Below, in pieces: positions 30,516-39,429 of a stretch of 64,000 bases of DNA. Position 1 is the first letter of the stretch, and each line of letters starts with the position of its first letter. The position numbers were made by a program, and so were the translations under genes. The notes under the pieces are model-generated. The model was not told the DNA's origin. It saw only the letters and a list, made by a program, of their open reading frames with translations, and searched no databases. Origin of the DNA: Euglena gracilis (Eukaryota; Euglenida; Euglenophyceae; Euglenales); NCBI GenBank assembly GCA_039621445.1, contig CP154954.1:36689703-36753702 (forward strand), given 5' to 3'.

Positions 30516-32133
30516 TGTGGGGGGGGGGGATCGTGATTTTTTTGGGGCCAGATTGCCTCAATGCCAGGAATTTGGGGGGTGCCAAAAAGTGCGACCAGCC
30601 CCCGGGACCAGGTCGGCTGGGTTCCCCACCCCCAAAAACCCCACTGTCACTGGAACCACTGCTGGTAAAACACCCCGCAATAGCGAAATTTTGGTAATTT
30701 TTAAGTGTAATAATTCGGGGCGCGGGGGTGTGGGGGGGGGGGGGGGGGCGTGATTTTTTGGGGCCAGATTGCCTCAATGCCAGGAAATTGGGGGGTGCCC
30801 AAAAGTGCGACCAGCCCCCGGGAGCAGGTCGGCTGGGTTCCCCGCCCCCAAAAACCCCACTGTCACCGGAACCACTGCTGGTAAAACACCCCGCAATAGC
30901 GAAATTTTGGTGTTTTTTAAGTGTAATTCGGGGCGGGGGGGGGGAGGGGCGTGATTTTTCGGGGCCAGATTGCCTCGATGCCAGGAAATTGGGGGGTGCC
31001 AAAAGGTGCGACCAGCCCCCGGGACCAGGTCGGCTGGGTTCCCCGCCCCCAAAAGCCCCACTGTCACCGGAACCACTGCTGGTAAAACACCCCGCAATAG
31101 CGAAATTTTGGCCATTTTTCAGTAATTCGGGGCGGGGGCAGGGGGTGGAAGGGGGCGTGATTTTTTGGGGCCAGATTGCCTCACTGCCAGGAATTTGGGG
31201 GGTGCCAAAAAGTGCGACCAGCCCCCGGGAGCAGGTCGGCTGGGTTCCCCACCCCCAAAAACCCCACTGTCACCGGAACCACTGCTGGCAAAACACCCCG
31301 GAATGGAGAATTTTTGGTAATTTTTAAGGGTAGTTGGGGGGGGGGGGGGGGGGGGGGGGGGGCGTGATTTTTTGGGGCCAGATTGCCTCAATGCCAGGAA
31401 ATTGGGGGGTGCCAAAAGGTGCGACCAGCCCCCGGGACCAGGTCGGCTGGGTTCCCCGCCCCCAAAAGCCCCACTGTCACCGGAACCACTGCTGGCAAAA
31501 CACCGCTGGTAAAACACCCCGCAACAATTTTGCCATTTTTCAGTATAATTCGGGGCGAGGGACAGGATGGGGGGGGGGCGGGGGGGGGCGTGATTTTTTG
31601 GGGCCAGATTGCCTCAATGCCAGGAAATTGGGGGGTGCCAAAAAGTGCGACCAGCCCCCGGGACCAGGTCGGCTGGGTTCCCCACCCCCAAAAACCCCAC
31701 TGTCACTGGAACCACTGCTGGTAAAACACCGTAATTTTAAGTGTAATACGGAGCGGGGCGGGGGGTGGGGGGGGGGGCGTGATTTTTTGGGGCCAGATTG
31801 CCTCAATGCCAGGAATTTGGGGGGTGCCAAAAAGTGCGACCAGCCCCCGGGACCAGGTCGGCTGGGTTCCCCGCCCCCAAAAACCCCACTGTCACCGGAA
31901 CCACTGAGGGTAAAACACCCCGCAATTGTGTAAGTTTGGCCATTTTTCAGTATAATTCGGGGCGGGGGGGTGGGGGGGGCGTGAGTTTTTGGGAATTGGG
32001 GGGTGCCAAAAAGTGCGACCGTGCCCCCGGGACCAGGTCAGCTGGGTTCCCCACCCCCATTGTCACCGGTAAAACACCTTACAATAGGGATTTTTGACAG
32101 TTTTTCAGTATAATTCGGGGTGGGGGTTCGGGG

Positions 32134-32397
32134 CAGGCTTCTTTTTAATTCACCTGACCCCCCCCTCCCCCGGGGGAGGGGGGTGGGTGGGTGGGTCCGG
32201 GCCGGACCCCCCGGGGGGTGGGGGCTCCGCGCCGCTGCGCCGGGTGTACGTTTTTGGCGCAAAGCGCCGAAAAACGTTGACAATTGCCTTTAACACGCCT
32301 GATTTTTGATTTTGGGGGAGGGGTCCCCGCCACCCGGGGGGTCCCACGCCACCCTGGGGGACCCCCCTTCCCCCCGGGGGTCATAAAAAGAAGCCTG
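32134..32397. mobile_element. CAGGCTTCTTTT-type hAT-like miniature element, copy 1
   Basis: Ends are CAGGCTTCTTTTTAA and ATAAAAAGAAGCCTG. The core has GGCGCAAAGCGCCGAAAAA and ATTGCCTTTAAC, shared with the copies at 36635, 53127 and 56409. It interrupts the last degenerate satellite unit. The bases on either side do not give a clean 8-bp repeat here, unlike the other copies. Confidence 0.75.
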
Positions 32398-32541
32398 TTG
32401 GGGGGCGCGTGTTTTTTCGGGGCAGATTGGGGGTGTCAAAAAGTGCGACCAGCCTCCGGGACCAGTTCAGCTGTGTGCTTCTCAGCGTGCGTGTGGGAAA
32501 GCCTTCGTGCTCTGCCATCATCTCAATCCAAATCTCCACAG

Positions 32542-32640
32542 GTCCCGCCACCCGCCGCCTACGTCGCCCCCGCCGAGCTCCTGCAGGAAGCGGACGAGAA
32601 GGCAGCGGAGCACGAGCGGGATCGCCACGCAGGCCCCGGT
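32542..32640 (+). CDS. Exon candidate, acidic/charged segment
   Basis: Starts after AATCTCCACAG and reads VPPPAAYVAPAELLQEADE then KAAEHERDRHAG in phase 0, with G/C at nearly every third position. The phase matches the end of the TM exon at 22951. The 3' end is uncertain: no strong GT lies close by, and bases beyond about 32650 lose the codon bias. The opposite strand also has an attractive reading (MAHIFLATGACVAIPLVL), so the strand choice rests on the acceptor and on the consistent plus-strand neighbours. Confidence 0.4.
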
Positions 32641-33565
32641 GGCCAGGAAAATGTGGGCCATCAAAGAAATACCAGGGGTGCACACAATCATTTGCCCCCC
32701 TGTGCTCAGGCGACTCCGCTATGACCCCCCTCCCGTCACAGACACAGCGTCCTGGCGCAAAGCATAAGGCCGAAAACCCTTGGACCCAAAAGCGGCCAAA
32801 AATCAGCCAAAACTTTTTTGGGCAAAAAATTGCCGAAATTTCACAAAAGGGACTCCCGCACCTCACCCCCGCCTTTGCAGTTTCTTCACCAATCCAGGGG
32901 GATCACTGACTGGGTTTTGTCCCTGTCCACCTCCCTCCAGAAGCAGTCATCGCAAAGGTGACCCGGCCGCAAAATATTTCTGCCATTTTTTTCCCGTTCC
33001 AGATTCCAGAGCAGCTGACCCCGGGGGGGGGGGGACTGGCTGGATTTCCAAACTGCCTGGTTCTTGGTGACTGCCTGGTTTTCGGAAGAGTGGACCCCTG
33101 GGGGAGGGGTCGGCCGATGGTTGCCCACCCCTCTGTCCTCTTCTCCTCCGGGGGGGGGGGGGTTGGACAGGGGTGAGAATATTTTTCCCTGCCATTGGAT
33201 TCTTGAAGCCCCCTCCCCTCATTTGGCAGTTTTACATTGCTCTGCGGGGGGTCGACCCCCCCCATGTGGTTTTCGCAGTCAAACTCCAGAAGGGTTTTTG
33301 ACTTTTGGAAGTTTCGCAACAAAAGATAGAGGAGGTTTCTGTAAGTTTTTTGTGTTTGTCTCCATTTCATAATTTCAGGCTTCTCCCCCCCCCCGAATAA
33401 CACCCCCCCCTCTCCGGGGCCGATTTCGAGCGCCCAAATATCACCCCCCTAATTTCTTTTGGTTTTCCATGTAAAAAATAACACCCCCCCCAAATTACCC
33501 CCCCCCCCCTGGGGACCCAGGGTGCCCAAGTAACACAAGGGGGGGGGGTGTTATTTGGGGGGGTT
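32641..33565. other. Repeat-filled interval
   Basis: Contains a copy of the TGACTGGGTTTTGTCC/GACTGGCTGG type words, G-runs, and at 33387-33563 a C-run element whose AATAACACCCCCC left arm is mirrored by GGGGGGTGTTATT at the right. No supported exon. Confidence 0.4.
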
Positions 33566-33573
33566 ATTTGGAT

Positions 33574-33849
33574 GGCAGCCATATTCTAAATGCCCCCCCC
33601 CTGGTCACTCTAAATGCCCCCCCCCCCCTGGCATCTTTTTCGTTAATGATGGAGTAGGTTTAGGTGCGCGACTTAGGCTTAGGGTTAGGCCTAACTTGTA
33701 CACCGAACACCCATCTATAAGTTAGGCCTAACCCTAAGCCTAAGTCGCGCACCTAACCCTACTCCATCATTAACACAAAAAAACTATTTTGACCCCCCTG
33801 GTCACTCTAAATGGCCCCCCAGGGGGGGGGCATTTAGAATATGGCTGCC
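33574..33849. mobile_element. 276-bp element with 8-bp target duplication and an internal telomere-like palindrome
   Basis: Ends are GGCAGCCATATTCTAAATGC and its exact reverse complement GCATTTAGAATATGGCTGCC. ATTTGGAT lies directly outside both ends (33566-33573, 33850-33857), a perfect 8-bp target duplication. Inside, 33642-33774 is a second palindrome with arms of about 56 bp containing GGCTTAGGGTTAGGCCTAAC. The element lacks any coding capacity. The target length fits hAT or a similar superfamily, although the ends do not start with CA. Confidence 0.85.
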
Positions 33850-33857
33850 ATTTGGAT

Positions 33858-34232
33858 ATCCAGGGTAGGGTGTGTACATTGCGGCCGTGTCTTGCTTGTG
33901 TCTGCTTCATGGCCAGGGTGGGGGATCATCATCCCAAAACCCGGCGTTTGTTCGGATTCCACGCGTGGTGCTTTCATTCTGCAGTTTCTGTTTATCACAA
34001 ACCCCCCCGAAAAGTGCCACCAGCAGCCACCACCACATCTGCATCTGTCCCAAAATCAGAAAAATGGGGTTTTTTTGCGCCAAACCAGAATTTTTTTTCA
34101 GCACAAAACTCCCATGGTTTTTAAAGAAGGTCAATGGCTTCCCCCCGGAGGTTTTTGTTCTGAGGGTCCCACACCACGCAGAGGCGTTGGAAAGACGCCT
34201 GCATTGCAATTGTGGTGAAGCCCCCCCATCAG
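33858..34232. other. Unassigned DNA before exon candidates
   Basis: Mostly balanced composition with A/T-runs near 34060-34110. It ends in the pyrimidine-rich CCCCCCCATCAG used as acceptor for the next candidate. A frame through 33890-34010 has no codon bias. Confidence 0.35.
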
Positions 34233-34340
34233 TCCAGCACGGCCTGGGGGCAACACCAGCTCCATCCGCCCCAAAACTTGCTGGCCCGCGCGCGCCGCGC
34301 TGCCAACCCACTGCGTGGGATTCGGCAGCTGCTTGAGCAG
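34233..34340 (+). CDS. Exon candidate, basic helix-like segment
   Basis: Starts after CCATCAG and reads SSTAWGQHQLHPPQ then NLLARARRAANPLRG and IRQLLEQ; 36 codons, phase 0 at both ends. The last 60 bases are strongly G/C at third positions. It ends at CAG followed by GCGGTT, which would be a GC-type donor. The next candidate begins only 56 bases later and continues in phase. Confidence 0.4.
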
Positions 34341-34395
34341 GCGGTTTTTTTTGTGGTGTTTATCGAAACAACAAAACAAAACAAACAAAAAGCAG
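34341..34395 (+). other. Putative 55-bp GC-AG intron
   Basis: The interval starts GCGGTTTTTTTTGTGG and ends AACAAAAAGCAG. It is A/T-rich between two GC-rich open blocks, and removing it joins two phase-0 segments (LLEQ to PAAEYWW). The non-canonical GC donor is preceded by CAG, the context in which GC donors normally work. Confidence 0.4.
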
Positions 34396-34476
34396 CCTGC
34401 CGCCGAATATTGGTGGCTGATCGAGACCCCCGCGGAGAGGACAACCAGGGCAGAACGGGAGGCCAACCACACCACC
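34396..34476 (+). CDS. Exon candidate, Trp-containing charged segment
   Basis: 27 codons, phase 0 at both ends: PAAEYWWLIETPAER then TTRAEREANHTT, ending at ACC/GTATTT. The acceptor is AAAAAGCAG. The residue mix (YWW, many Glu and Arg) is unlike repeat translations in this window. No domain recognised. Confidence 0.45.
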
Positions 34477-35002
34477 GTATTTCCGGGAACACCAATTTTC
34501 GACCCCAAAGTTTTTTTCCGGCGCCAAAGGGGCGGGGAAAAAAATTGTCATGTACGTTATCTAATAAGGTCTATCAATGTTATCTGATAAGAAATCTGTG
34601 AAATTGCCGTGGTGGGGTGGGGGGTCAAACACCCGCCTCCTGGGTGGACCAGGCCTTCCCGTTCTGCCCTGGGGACGGCGAAGGAGATCCAGGTCCGCCA
34701 CGCAGTGGCGGACCCGGACCTCTGTGCCCGCTGCCGCCCACGCCCTTCCTTAAATGTGTGCTCTTCTGTTAAATGTGCGTTGTGGTGACCCAGACAGTGC
34801 AAAGATAATTTAATTACAAATTTCTGTCAAAAATGCCATTTTCGGTTGGAAGGAAACTGACTTTTGGGGACGGGGGATTTCCGTGGGGGGGGGAAGCCCC
34901 CCCCCACCCCTGCCTGTCAAGGACCTCATTCCCATGCATGTTAACACAATGACAAAGTAACGAACGGCGTGGGGCCACCACCGTCGGCTGGGGATGGTGC
35001 AG
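34477..35002 (+). other. Putative intron with mixed repeats
   Basis: Has a short direct repeat GTTATCTRATAAG (34555, 34579), a G-run hairpin at 34870-34910, and a minus-strand frame (to CAERPGTEVRVRHC) without bias. It ends in GGGGATGGTGCAG. Confidence 0.3.
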
Positions 35003-35056
35003 GCGGAGGTCGCCGGGCGCAGCGTGCCGCTGTGCCCGGCCTGCCGCTTCGCCACG
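35003..35056 (+). CDS. 54-bp exon candidate with a CPAC motif
   Basis: Eighteen codons, phase 0-0, reading AEVAGRSVPLCPACRFAT, between GTGCAG and GTGTGT. Every third position is G or C. LCPAC could be half of a zinc-binding knuckle (C-x-x-C), but the partner pair is not visible in neighbouring candidates, so this is only a hint. Confidence 0.45.
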
Positions 35057-35212
35057 GTGTGTTCTGCCTTGCGCTTTGCTTCCGAATCTCTTTTCATTTT
35101 CATTGTGCACCCCCGTCCCCTGGAATTCTGGATTCAACCTGGACAGTTCTCTTCAAAAGCCACCTGTGGGGGACAGGGGTTTTTTTGGTCGTGGACCCCG
35201 GGGGCATGGGGG

Positions 35213-35634
35213 CAGGGTTCGATATAAGGAGGGCGTACATGGTTTAGGTGGGGGGGTGTCCCCCCCCCCCCTCCTGGCCTGCAAGGGGGGGTCCGGGCCA
35301 CCCCCCCCCCCCCCACCTGCAAGGGGGGTCCGGACCGACCCTCGGGGGGGTACCCGGGACCCCCCCCCCAAAAAGGGGCAATTTTTTCCTCCGGCGCTTT
35401 GCGCCGAAATTTTTTTGCATTTTTGGCCAATTTTTGCCCAAAAAGTGCCCAAAATGGCACTTTTGGTCGTTTTGGGGGGTCAAAATTTTTCGGCCCGGCG
35501 CTTTGCGCTGGGCCGAAAATCGGTCACCCTGACCGCGCCACTGTTTAGGTGGGGGGGTGTCCCCCCCACCCCCCCCCCCCTCCTGGCCCGCAGGGGGGGG
35601 GGTCTGGACCCCCCCCTCCTTATATCGAACCCTG
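35213..35634. mobile_element. CAGGGTTYGATATAAGG-type hAT-like element, copy 1
   Basis: Ends are CAGGGTTCGATATAAGGAGG and its exact reverse complement at 35615-35634. The interior has GGGCGTACATGGTTTAGG and the GCGCTTTGCGC hairpin. Directly downstream (35658-35774) lies a second, shorter relative (GGGTTTGATATGAGGAGG to CTCCTTATATCGAACCC). Both sit inside a larger repeat starting CAGGGGTTTTTTTGGTCGTG near 35174 and resuming at GGGTAGGGTGGGTGGGTCC near 35772. No clean target duplication here. Confidence 0.7.
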
Positions 35635-35774
35635 CCCGGTGGGGGGGGTTGGGAAGGGTTTGATATGAGGAGGCGTACATGGTTCAGGTGGGGGGTGTCC
35701 CCCCCCCTCCTGGCCTGCAGGGGGGTCCGGACCACCCCCCCCCCCCTCCTCTCCTTATATCGAACCCTGGGGTA

Positions 35775-36634
35775 GGGTGGGTGGGTCCGGCCGAGCCCCC
35801 CCCCCCTGGGGGTCCCACCGGAGGGGGGTGGGATATGCTTTTCGGCGCTGAAGGCGCCGAAAGTGCTATTTTTAGCACTTTCATGGTGTCCAGGCCCATT
35901 ACTAACTCAGAAGACCCCGTGCCACGGGACTGTGTGGAGGTCGGTGCGTTTGGGGTTTGTCCGGGTTCGCAAATGGATCGGGGGTGTGCTGGATCTTCAC
36001 TCAACTGGCAGTAACAAAGTGTCAAGCGTTAGTTTTAGCAAGGGGAGGGGAAGGCAAGGGGAACGCAAATGTTTTTTTTTGCATTATTTGTGTTTTTCTA
36101 TTTTGATAAAATTTGTGTTTTTATGTCTGTTGTTGTTGTTGTTGTTATTGTTGTTGTTGCATTTTGTTTTTTTCTCCCTCCCGATTTTCTAGTTTCAAAA
36201 AGGGTTTGGGCAAAGGTAAGGGTCAAGGTCTTTTTGACAATGAAAAATTGCTCGTTTTGCCCTCGATTTTCCCCCGAGACCAAAAATTCTGTCGACCTTT
36301 TGTCATTTGCCCGATGGAGAAGTTTTTCCCCTGTGTTGAGTGAACAGTGGTCTTGCGGGAGGGGGAGGGTGCGGGGAAAGAGGGGTTAGACCCCCCGGGG
36401 GGAGGGTGCCACCTGGACCCACCCTGGTGGGTCCAGACCCCCCCTTCAGACCGAGGGGTCTGGGACCCCCGGAAACCCAGAAAGAATAAAAAATGGGTGG
36501 TGCATTGTTTGACTGATTTTTCAAAATTTTTTTTTTTTTAATTCGATTTTTTTGTTTTTTTTGTTGTTAGAGATTTTTTTGTATAATCAAACCCCCTCCA
36601 CCACTCATTTAATACCCTGCCCGAGGGATGGGGG
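35775..36634. other. Repeat ends and A/T-rich DNA
   Basis: Begins with the GTGGGTGGGTCC block and GGCGCTGAAGGCGCC hairpin of the CAGGGGTTTTTTT-type repeat, which also occurs near 4270, 40613, 41112 and 41562. A TTGTTGTTG tract lies at 36128-36165. No exon supported. Confidence 0.45.
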
Positions 36635-37026
36635 CAGGCTTCTTTTTAAGTCAGCAGACCCCCCCGGGGGGGGGAGGGAGGGTGAGTGCCAGACATTTAT
36701 TCAGTGTGGTATACCAACGTTGTCATTTTGTGGTTCACCGTGGACACCGAGAGTTTTTTTGTGGTTCACCTGTTGACACCAAAAAAAATTTTGTGGTTCA
36801 CACATCTTTTGTGAGCCACACTAAATGAATGTCTGGTGGGTGGGGGGGGGTCCGGGGCCGGACCCCCCGGGGGGTGGGTCCCGCGCCGGGTTTTCCTTTT
36901 CGGCGCGAAGCACCGAAAATTTTTGAAAATTGCCTTTAACGGGCCCGATTTTGGGGTCCCCCCCGGGGTCCCGCGCCACCCTGGGTGGGTGGGGGGACCC
37001 CCCCCGGGGGTCTTAAAAGAAGCCTG
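36635..37026. mobile_element. CAGGCTTCTTTT-type hAT-like element, copy 2, with 8-bp target duplication
   Basis: Ends CAGGCTTCTTTTTAAG and CTTAAAAGAAGCCTG. GATGGGGG flanks both sides (36627-36634, 37027-37034), a perfect 8-bp duplication. This copy has an extra internal block at 36690-36830 with three GTGGTTCAC words that the 0.29-kb copies lack, so it may itself contain an insertion. Confidence 0.85.
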
Positions 37027-37094
37027 GATGGGGGTCCGGACACTCCCAGGCTGTGTTTCAGATTTACAACCTCAAATGCCCCTGCCTCTCACAG

Positions 37095-37157
37095 TTCGAG
37101 AGCGCGCTGCTGGCGCGTGAGGCAGCGAGGGAACGACCGCCCCGCGCACCGCTAACG
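37095..37157 (+). CDS. 63-bp exon candidate, Arg/Ala-rich
   Basis: Starts after GCCTCTCACAG and ends at ACG/GTATGT, both good consensus sites. Reads FESALLAREAARERPPRAPLT, 21 codons, phase 0-0, with high GC3. It would form a short amphipathic helix. The preceding and following candidates are also phase 0. Confidence 0.5.
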
Positions 37158-37695
37158 GTATGTCATTGCTTGCGCCCCACATCCGCCTGATCTTCGCTCA
37201 CGTCTCCACAAATTTCTCCGGAATGAATTAAAAAACTGATAAAATTCAAAAGAAGACAGATTTGGTGAAATGCAGCTTTCTAAAGGCGATAACGATGGCG
37301 AGGGATGCACATGGGTTTCTGTTTGATTCTTTGCAATGCGCACCCCCCGGGGGGGGGGTGCTATTGGCAGGCAGGGGTAGGGCATTTTCGACCCCTCTGG
37401 AGGGGAGTCGGGGTTTGGGGTGGGTTGGCGCCACAGCACACCCCCTGACGCCGAATGGCCCAAAAATGGCCTCCAAAAAATGACCTGGCTGGTAGGCTCC
37501 GAGATGCACAATACCCCCCCCCCCAGGTTGATGAAAAGAAGCCTGATCCTCTGACGTTGCCCCCCAAATGTTTTGCATTTTGTGGGTTGACTCGCAGAAC
37601 ATCGTACATTTTTTTACCGCATTTTTTTTGGTTGCCATTTTCCCAGGCAGCGAGGGGGAATTATCACAAAGCTCATACCACTTCCCCTCTCACAG
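37158..37695 (+). other. Putative intron
   Basis: Runs from GTATGTCATTGC to CCCCTCTCACAG. Contains C/G-run blocks and no inverted-repeat element that I could delimit. Confidence 0.4.
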
Positions 37696-37801
37696 GTCCG
37701 CAGCTGGTGGCTGGTGCCCCTGCTGCTCGCCCCCATCGTCGCCGCGGGCTGGACGCACAGGGCCGAGTGGCGTCGGCATTTGGGGTCAGAGAAACGGAAA
37801 G
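37696..37801 (+). CDS. Exon candidate with a transmembrane segment
   Basis: After CTCTCACAG the frame reads VRSWWLVPLLLAPIVAAG and WTHRAEWRRHLGSEKRK, ending at AAAG/GTGAAA with one base left over. WWLVPLLLAPIVAAGW is a convincing membrane helix followed by a positively charged flank. The leftover G joins in phase with the candidate at 38547. Homology is not recognised. Confidence 0.5.
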
Positions 37802-38055
37802 GTGAAATTTGGGAGCACAACCCGGAGTTTGTGGAGCCGGCTTCCTGGGTCAGGTTTGAATTACTGCCAGCGTTGCGTTTCACTCCCATTCAGAGGAATT
37901 TGGCTGAAACATTGTAAGCCTGGTTTTTTTTTGCTGTGCTGGGGGGTTAGATTGGTGCTGTTGACCCCCAGCCAAATCGAGTCAACATGTTTTGTTGAGA
38001 TGTTGAATATTTTCCTTTTTTCATCATCATCATCATCGTCATCATCATTATTGTC

Positions 38056-38087
<32 letters not shown>

Positions 38088-38117
38088 CATCATCATCATC
38101 ATCATTATTATTATTGC

Positions 38118-38172
<55 letters not shown>

Positions 38173-38471
38173 GCTATTATTATCATTATCATCATCATCA
38201 TCATTATTCTTATTCTTATTCTTATTCTTATTCTTATTCTTCTTCTTCTTCTTCTTCTTCTTATTATCATCATCATCATCATCATCATCATCATTATTAT
38301 TATTATTACCATCATCATCATCATCATCATCATTATTATTATTATTACCATCATCATCATCATCATCATCATCATTATTATTATTATTACCATCATCATC
38401 ATCATCATCATCATCATTATTATTATTATTACCATCATCATCATCATCATCATCATCATTATTATTATTAC

Positions 38472-38545
<74 letters not shown>

Positions 38546-38546
38546 G
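37802..38546 (+). repeat. TCA/TTA/TTC microsatellite inside a putative intron
   Basis: From about 38022 to 38546 the sequence is trinucleotide repeat, with alternating blocks of TCA, TTA and a short TTC/TTCTTA patch (38205-38262). A 60-bp higher-order pattern (about nine TCA, then four or five TTA, then ACC) repeats five times between 38260 and 38475. The final TCATCAG serves as the acceptor of the next candidate. Long open frames on both strands (poly-Ser/Leu; poly-Met/Ile) are trivial. Confidence 0.9.
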
Positions 38547-38632
38547 GTGCATTGACCTACCAATGGGCCCTGCTGTTGATCCTGCCGGCCACCGACAGCC
38601 GCCTGGCCAACGCGCTGGCATGGCTGGCCAGG
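38547..38632 (+). CDS. Exon candidate with a hydrophobic segment
   Basis: Reads (G)ALTYQWALLLILPATDS and RLANALAWLAR with high GC3. The first two bases complete the codon begun at 37801. The 3' end is uncertain between 38632 (before GTTGTA) and 38635 (before GTATGG). Beyond it lies the ATGGGAAGCTCCGCAGAC repeat, in which this frame stops at 38657. Confidence 0.45.
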
Positions 38633-39094
38633 GTTGTATGGGAAGCTCCGCAGACATGACGCAGGTGGCAGGGGGTCCCCCCCTAGGGGGGTAAGGTGGC
38701 AGGGGGGTCCCCCCACCCCCGTCCCCCCGGTTTCGGAAGGGGGTCCCCCACCCACCCCCCTCCCCCTCCTCTGCAGGGGCAAATAAAAATCTTCCGGTGT
38801 GCATTTTTGGACCCTCTTGAAGCTCGATATGAAATTTTGGCAAAATGGCCAAAATTGGTCGAAAAATGGCTGTAACTTGGGCCAGGTGGGGAGTTGAGGG
38901 GAAATCAAAATGGCATTTCAAGGCTTCAATTTAGGTATCTGACATTTTGTCCGCCATTTTTGAGAAATTTCAGAAGAATTGATTTTTTTTGACCCAAACA
39001 GGGCCAAAATTTTCGGCGACTGAATACTGGAGGTAGGGGGGTCCCCCCTCCCCCCCCCCCCCAGTTTTGGAAGGGGAGCCCCCCCCCCCTCGAG
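38633..39094 (+). repeat. Intron-like repeat, copy B
   Basis: Begins GTTGTATGGGAAGCTCCGC and ends CCCTCGAGATTCCCACACAA, the same ends as copy A at 18885-19365. The interior shares GGACCCTCTTGA, GGCAAAATGGCCAAAA and GGGGAAATCAAAAT with copy A. The GT at the left and the pyrimidine-CGAG at the right are where splicing would be expected, so copies A and B may be related introns. Confidence 0.6.
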
Positions 39095-39215
39095 ATTCCC
39101 ACACAAGCCTGCGGCTGTTGGTGGTCGCCACGTACAGCTGGCTGTACGTGGACTGCCTGCGGCCGCGGCTGCGGTGGGTCGCCGGGTTGTACCCGTGCAC
39201 CTCAAGCGGGGGGCC
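39095..39215 (+). CDS. Exon candidate with a membrane-like segment
   Basis: After CTCGAG the frame reads SHTSLRLLVVATYSWLYV, DCLRPRLRWVAGLYPCTSS. From CTGCGG at 39109 to about 39210 nearly all third positions are G or C, which is not true in the other two frames. The hydrophobic part (LRLLVVATYSWLYV) could be a membrane helix. The exact 3' end is not visible, and the phase does not match the upstream candidate unless another donor is used. Confidence 0.4.
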
Positions 39216-39286
39216 CTTTGCGGTTGCATTTCAAGGGGCGGAGGGTTGCCTTCAAGTTCATTCGCAAACCCCCAACGGATTTGTCT

Positions 39287-39337
39287 CTCATCCAAATCCA
39301 ACCTCCCCTCCCCCCCCCCTGGCAGAGGGCCCTCCGC
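39287..39337 (+). repeat. Short direct repeat at two exon starts, copy 1
   Basis: CTCATCCAAATCCAACCTCC, a C-run, then CTGGCAGAGGGCCCTCC occurs here and again at 39734-39783. In both places a high-GC3 block follows at once, so the repeat carries the 3' splice region of two adjacent introns. Exon duplication or intron-end copying would explain it. Confidence 0.6.
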
Positions 39338-39429
39338 CGCCAGCCGTCGCCGCCATCGTCCATGCCATCGACCGCCGCCTGCGCGAACAAGTCGAGGGCA
39401 ACGGCTACGGCGGGCCACACCCCCGCTGA
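39326..39429 (+). CDS. Exon candidate, possibly with a stop
   Basis: After CCCCCCCTGGCAG it reads GPPPPAVAAIVHAIDRR and LREQVEGNGYGGPHPR, then TGA. GC3 is close to 100 percent over AVAAIVHAID...GGPH. Either the gene ends here or a GC-type donor near GGCTACG/GCGGGC continues into the candidate at 39804. No domain recognised. Confidence 0.45.

Larger units (their letters stand above)
23029..32100 (+). repeat. Satellite array, about 38 monomers of roughly 205 bp
   Basis: The marker GATTGCCTCAATG (or GGCAGG variant) occurs 37 times between 23168 and 31799 at spacings of about 196-230 bases, plus diverged end copies at 23029-23100 and 31980-32090. A monomer has CCAGATTGCCTCAATGCC, GGTGCCAAAAAGTGCGACCA, GGGACCAGGTCGGCTGGG, CCACTGTCACCGGAACCACT, AAAACACCCCGCAATAGCG and AATTTTTAAGTGTAATTCGG, then a G-run region of 15-45 bases that varies in every copy. 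Variants (AATTTGG or AAATTGG; CCACCCCC, CCACCGCC or CCGCCCCC; an extra CAAAACACCGCTGGT) suggest partial higher-order repeats. Two non-satellite inserts are annotated separately. Open frames across it are products of the repeat. Confidence 0.95.

Noticed and set aside
23137-31933. Dozens of 60-250 codon frames with QEFGGCQKVRPAPG-like and PPKFLALRQSGPKKS-like repeats
   Set aside because: They repeat at the monomer period, shift frame with every change in G-run length, and occur on both strands. They are satellite translations, not genes.
23029-32100. Regularly spaced repeats resembling a CRISPR array
   Set aside because: The repeated part is about 170 bp, the variable part is only a G-run, there are no unique spacers, and the context is eukaryotic.
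32542-32690. Minus-strand reading MAHIFLATGACVAIPLVLRC
   Set aside because: Attractive as a membrane segment, but there is no acceptor near its start on the minus strand, whereas the plus strand has a good acceptor, near-complete GC3 and phase agreement with neighbours. Kept as an alternative only.
37568-38921. Long frames of poly-Ser/Leu (plus, 363 codons) and poly-Met/Ile (minus, 324 codons)
   Set aside because: Both are direct translations of the TCA/TTA/TTC microsatellite and have no independent coding support.
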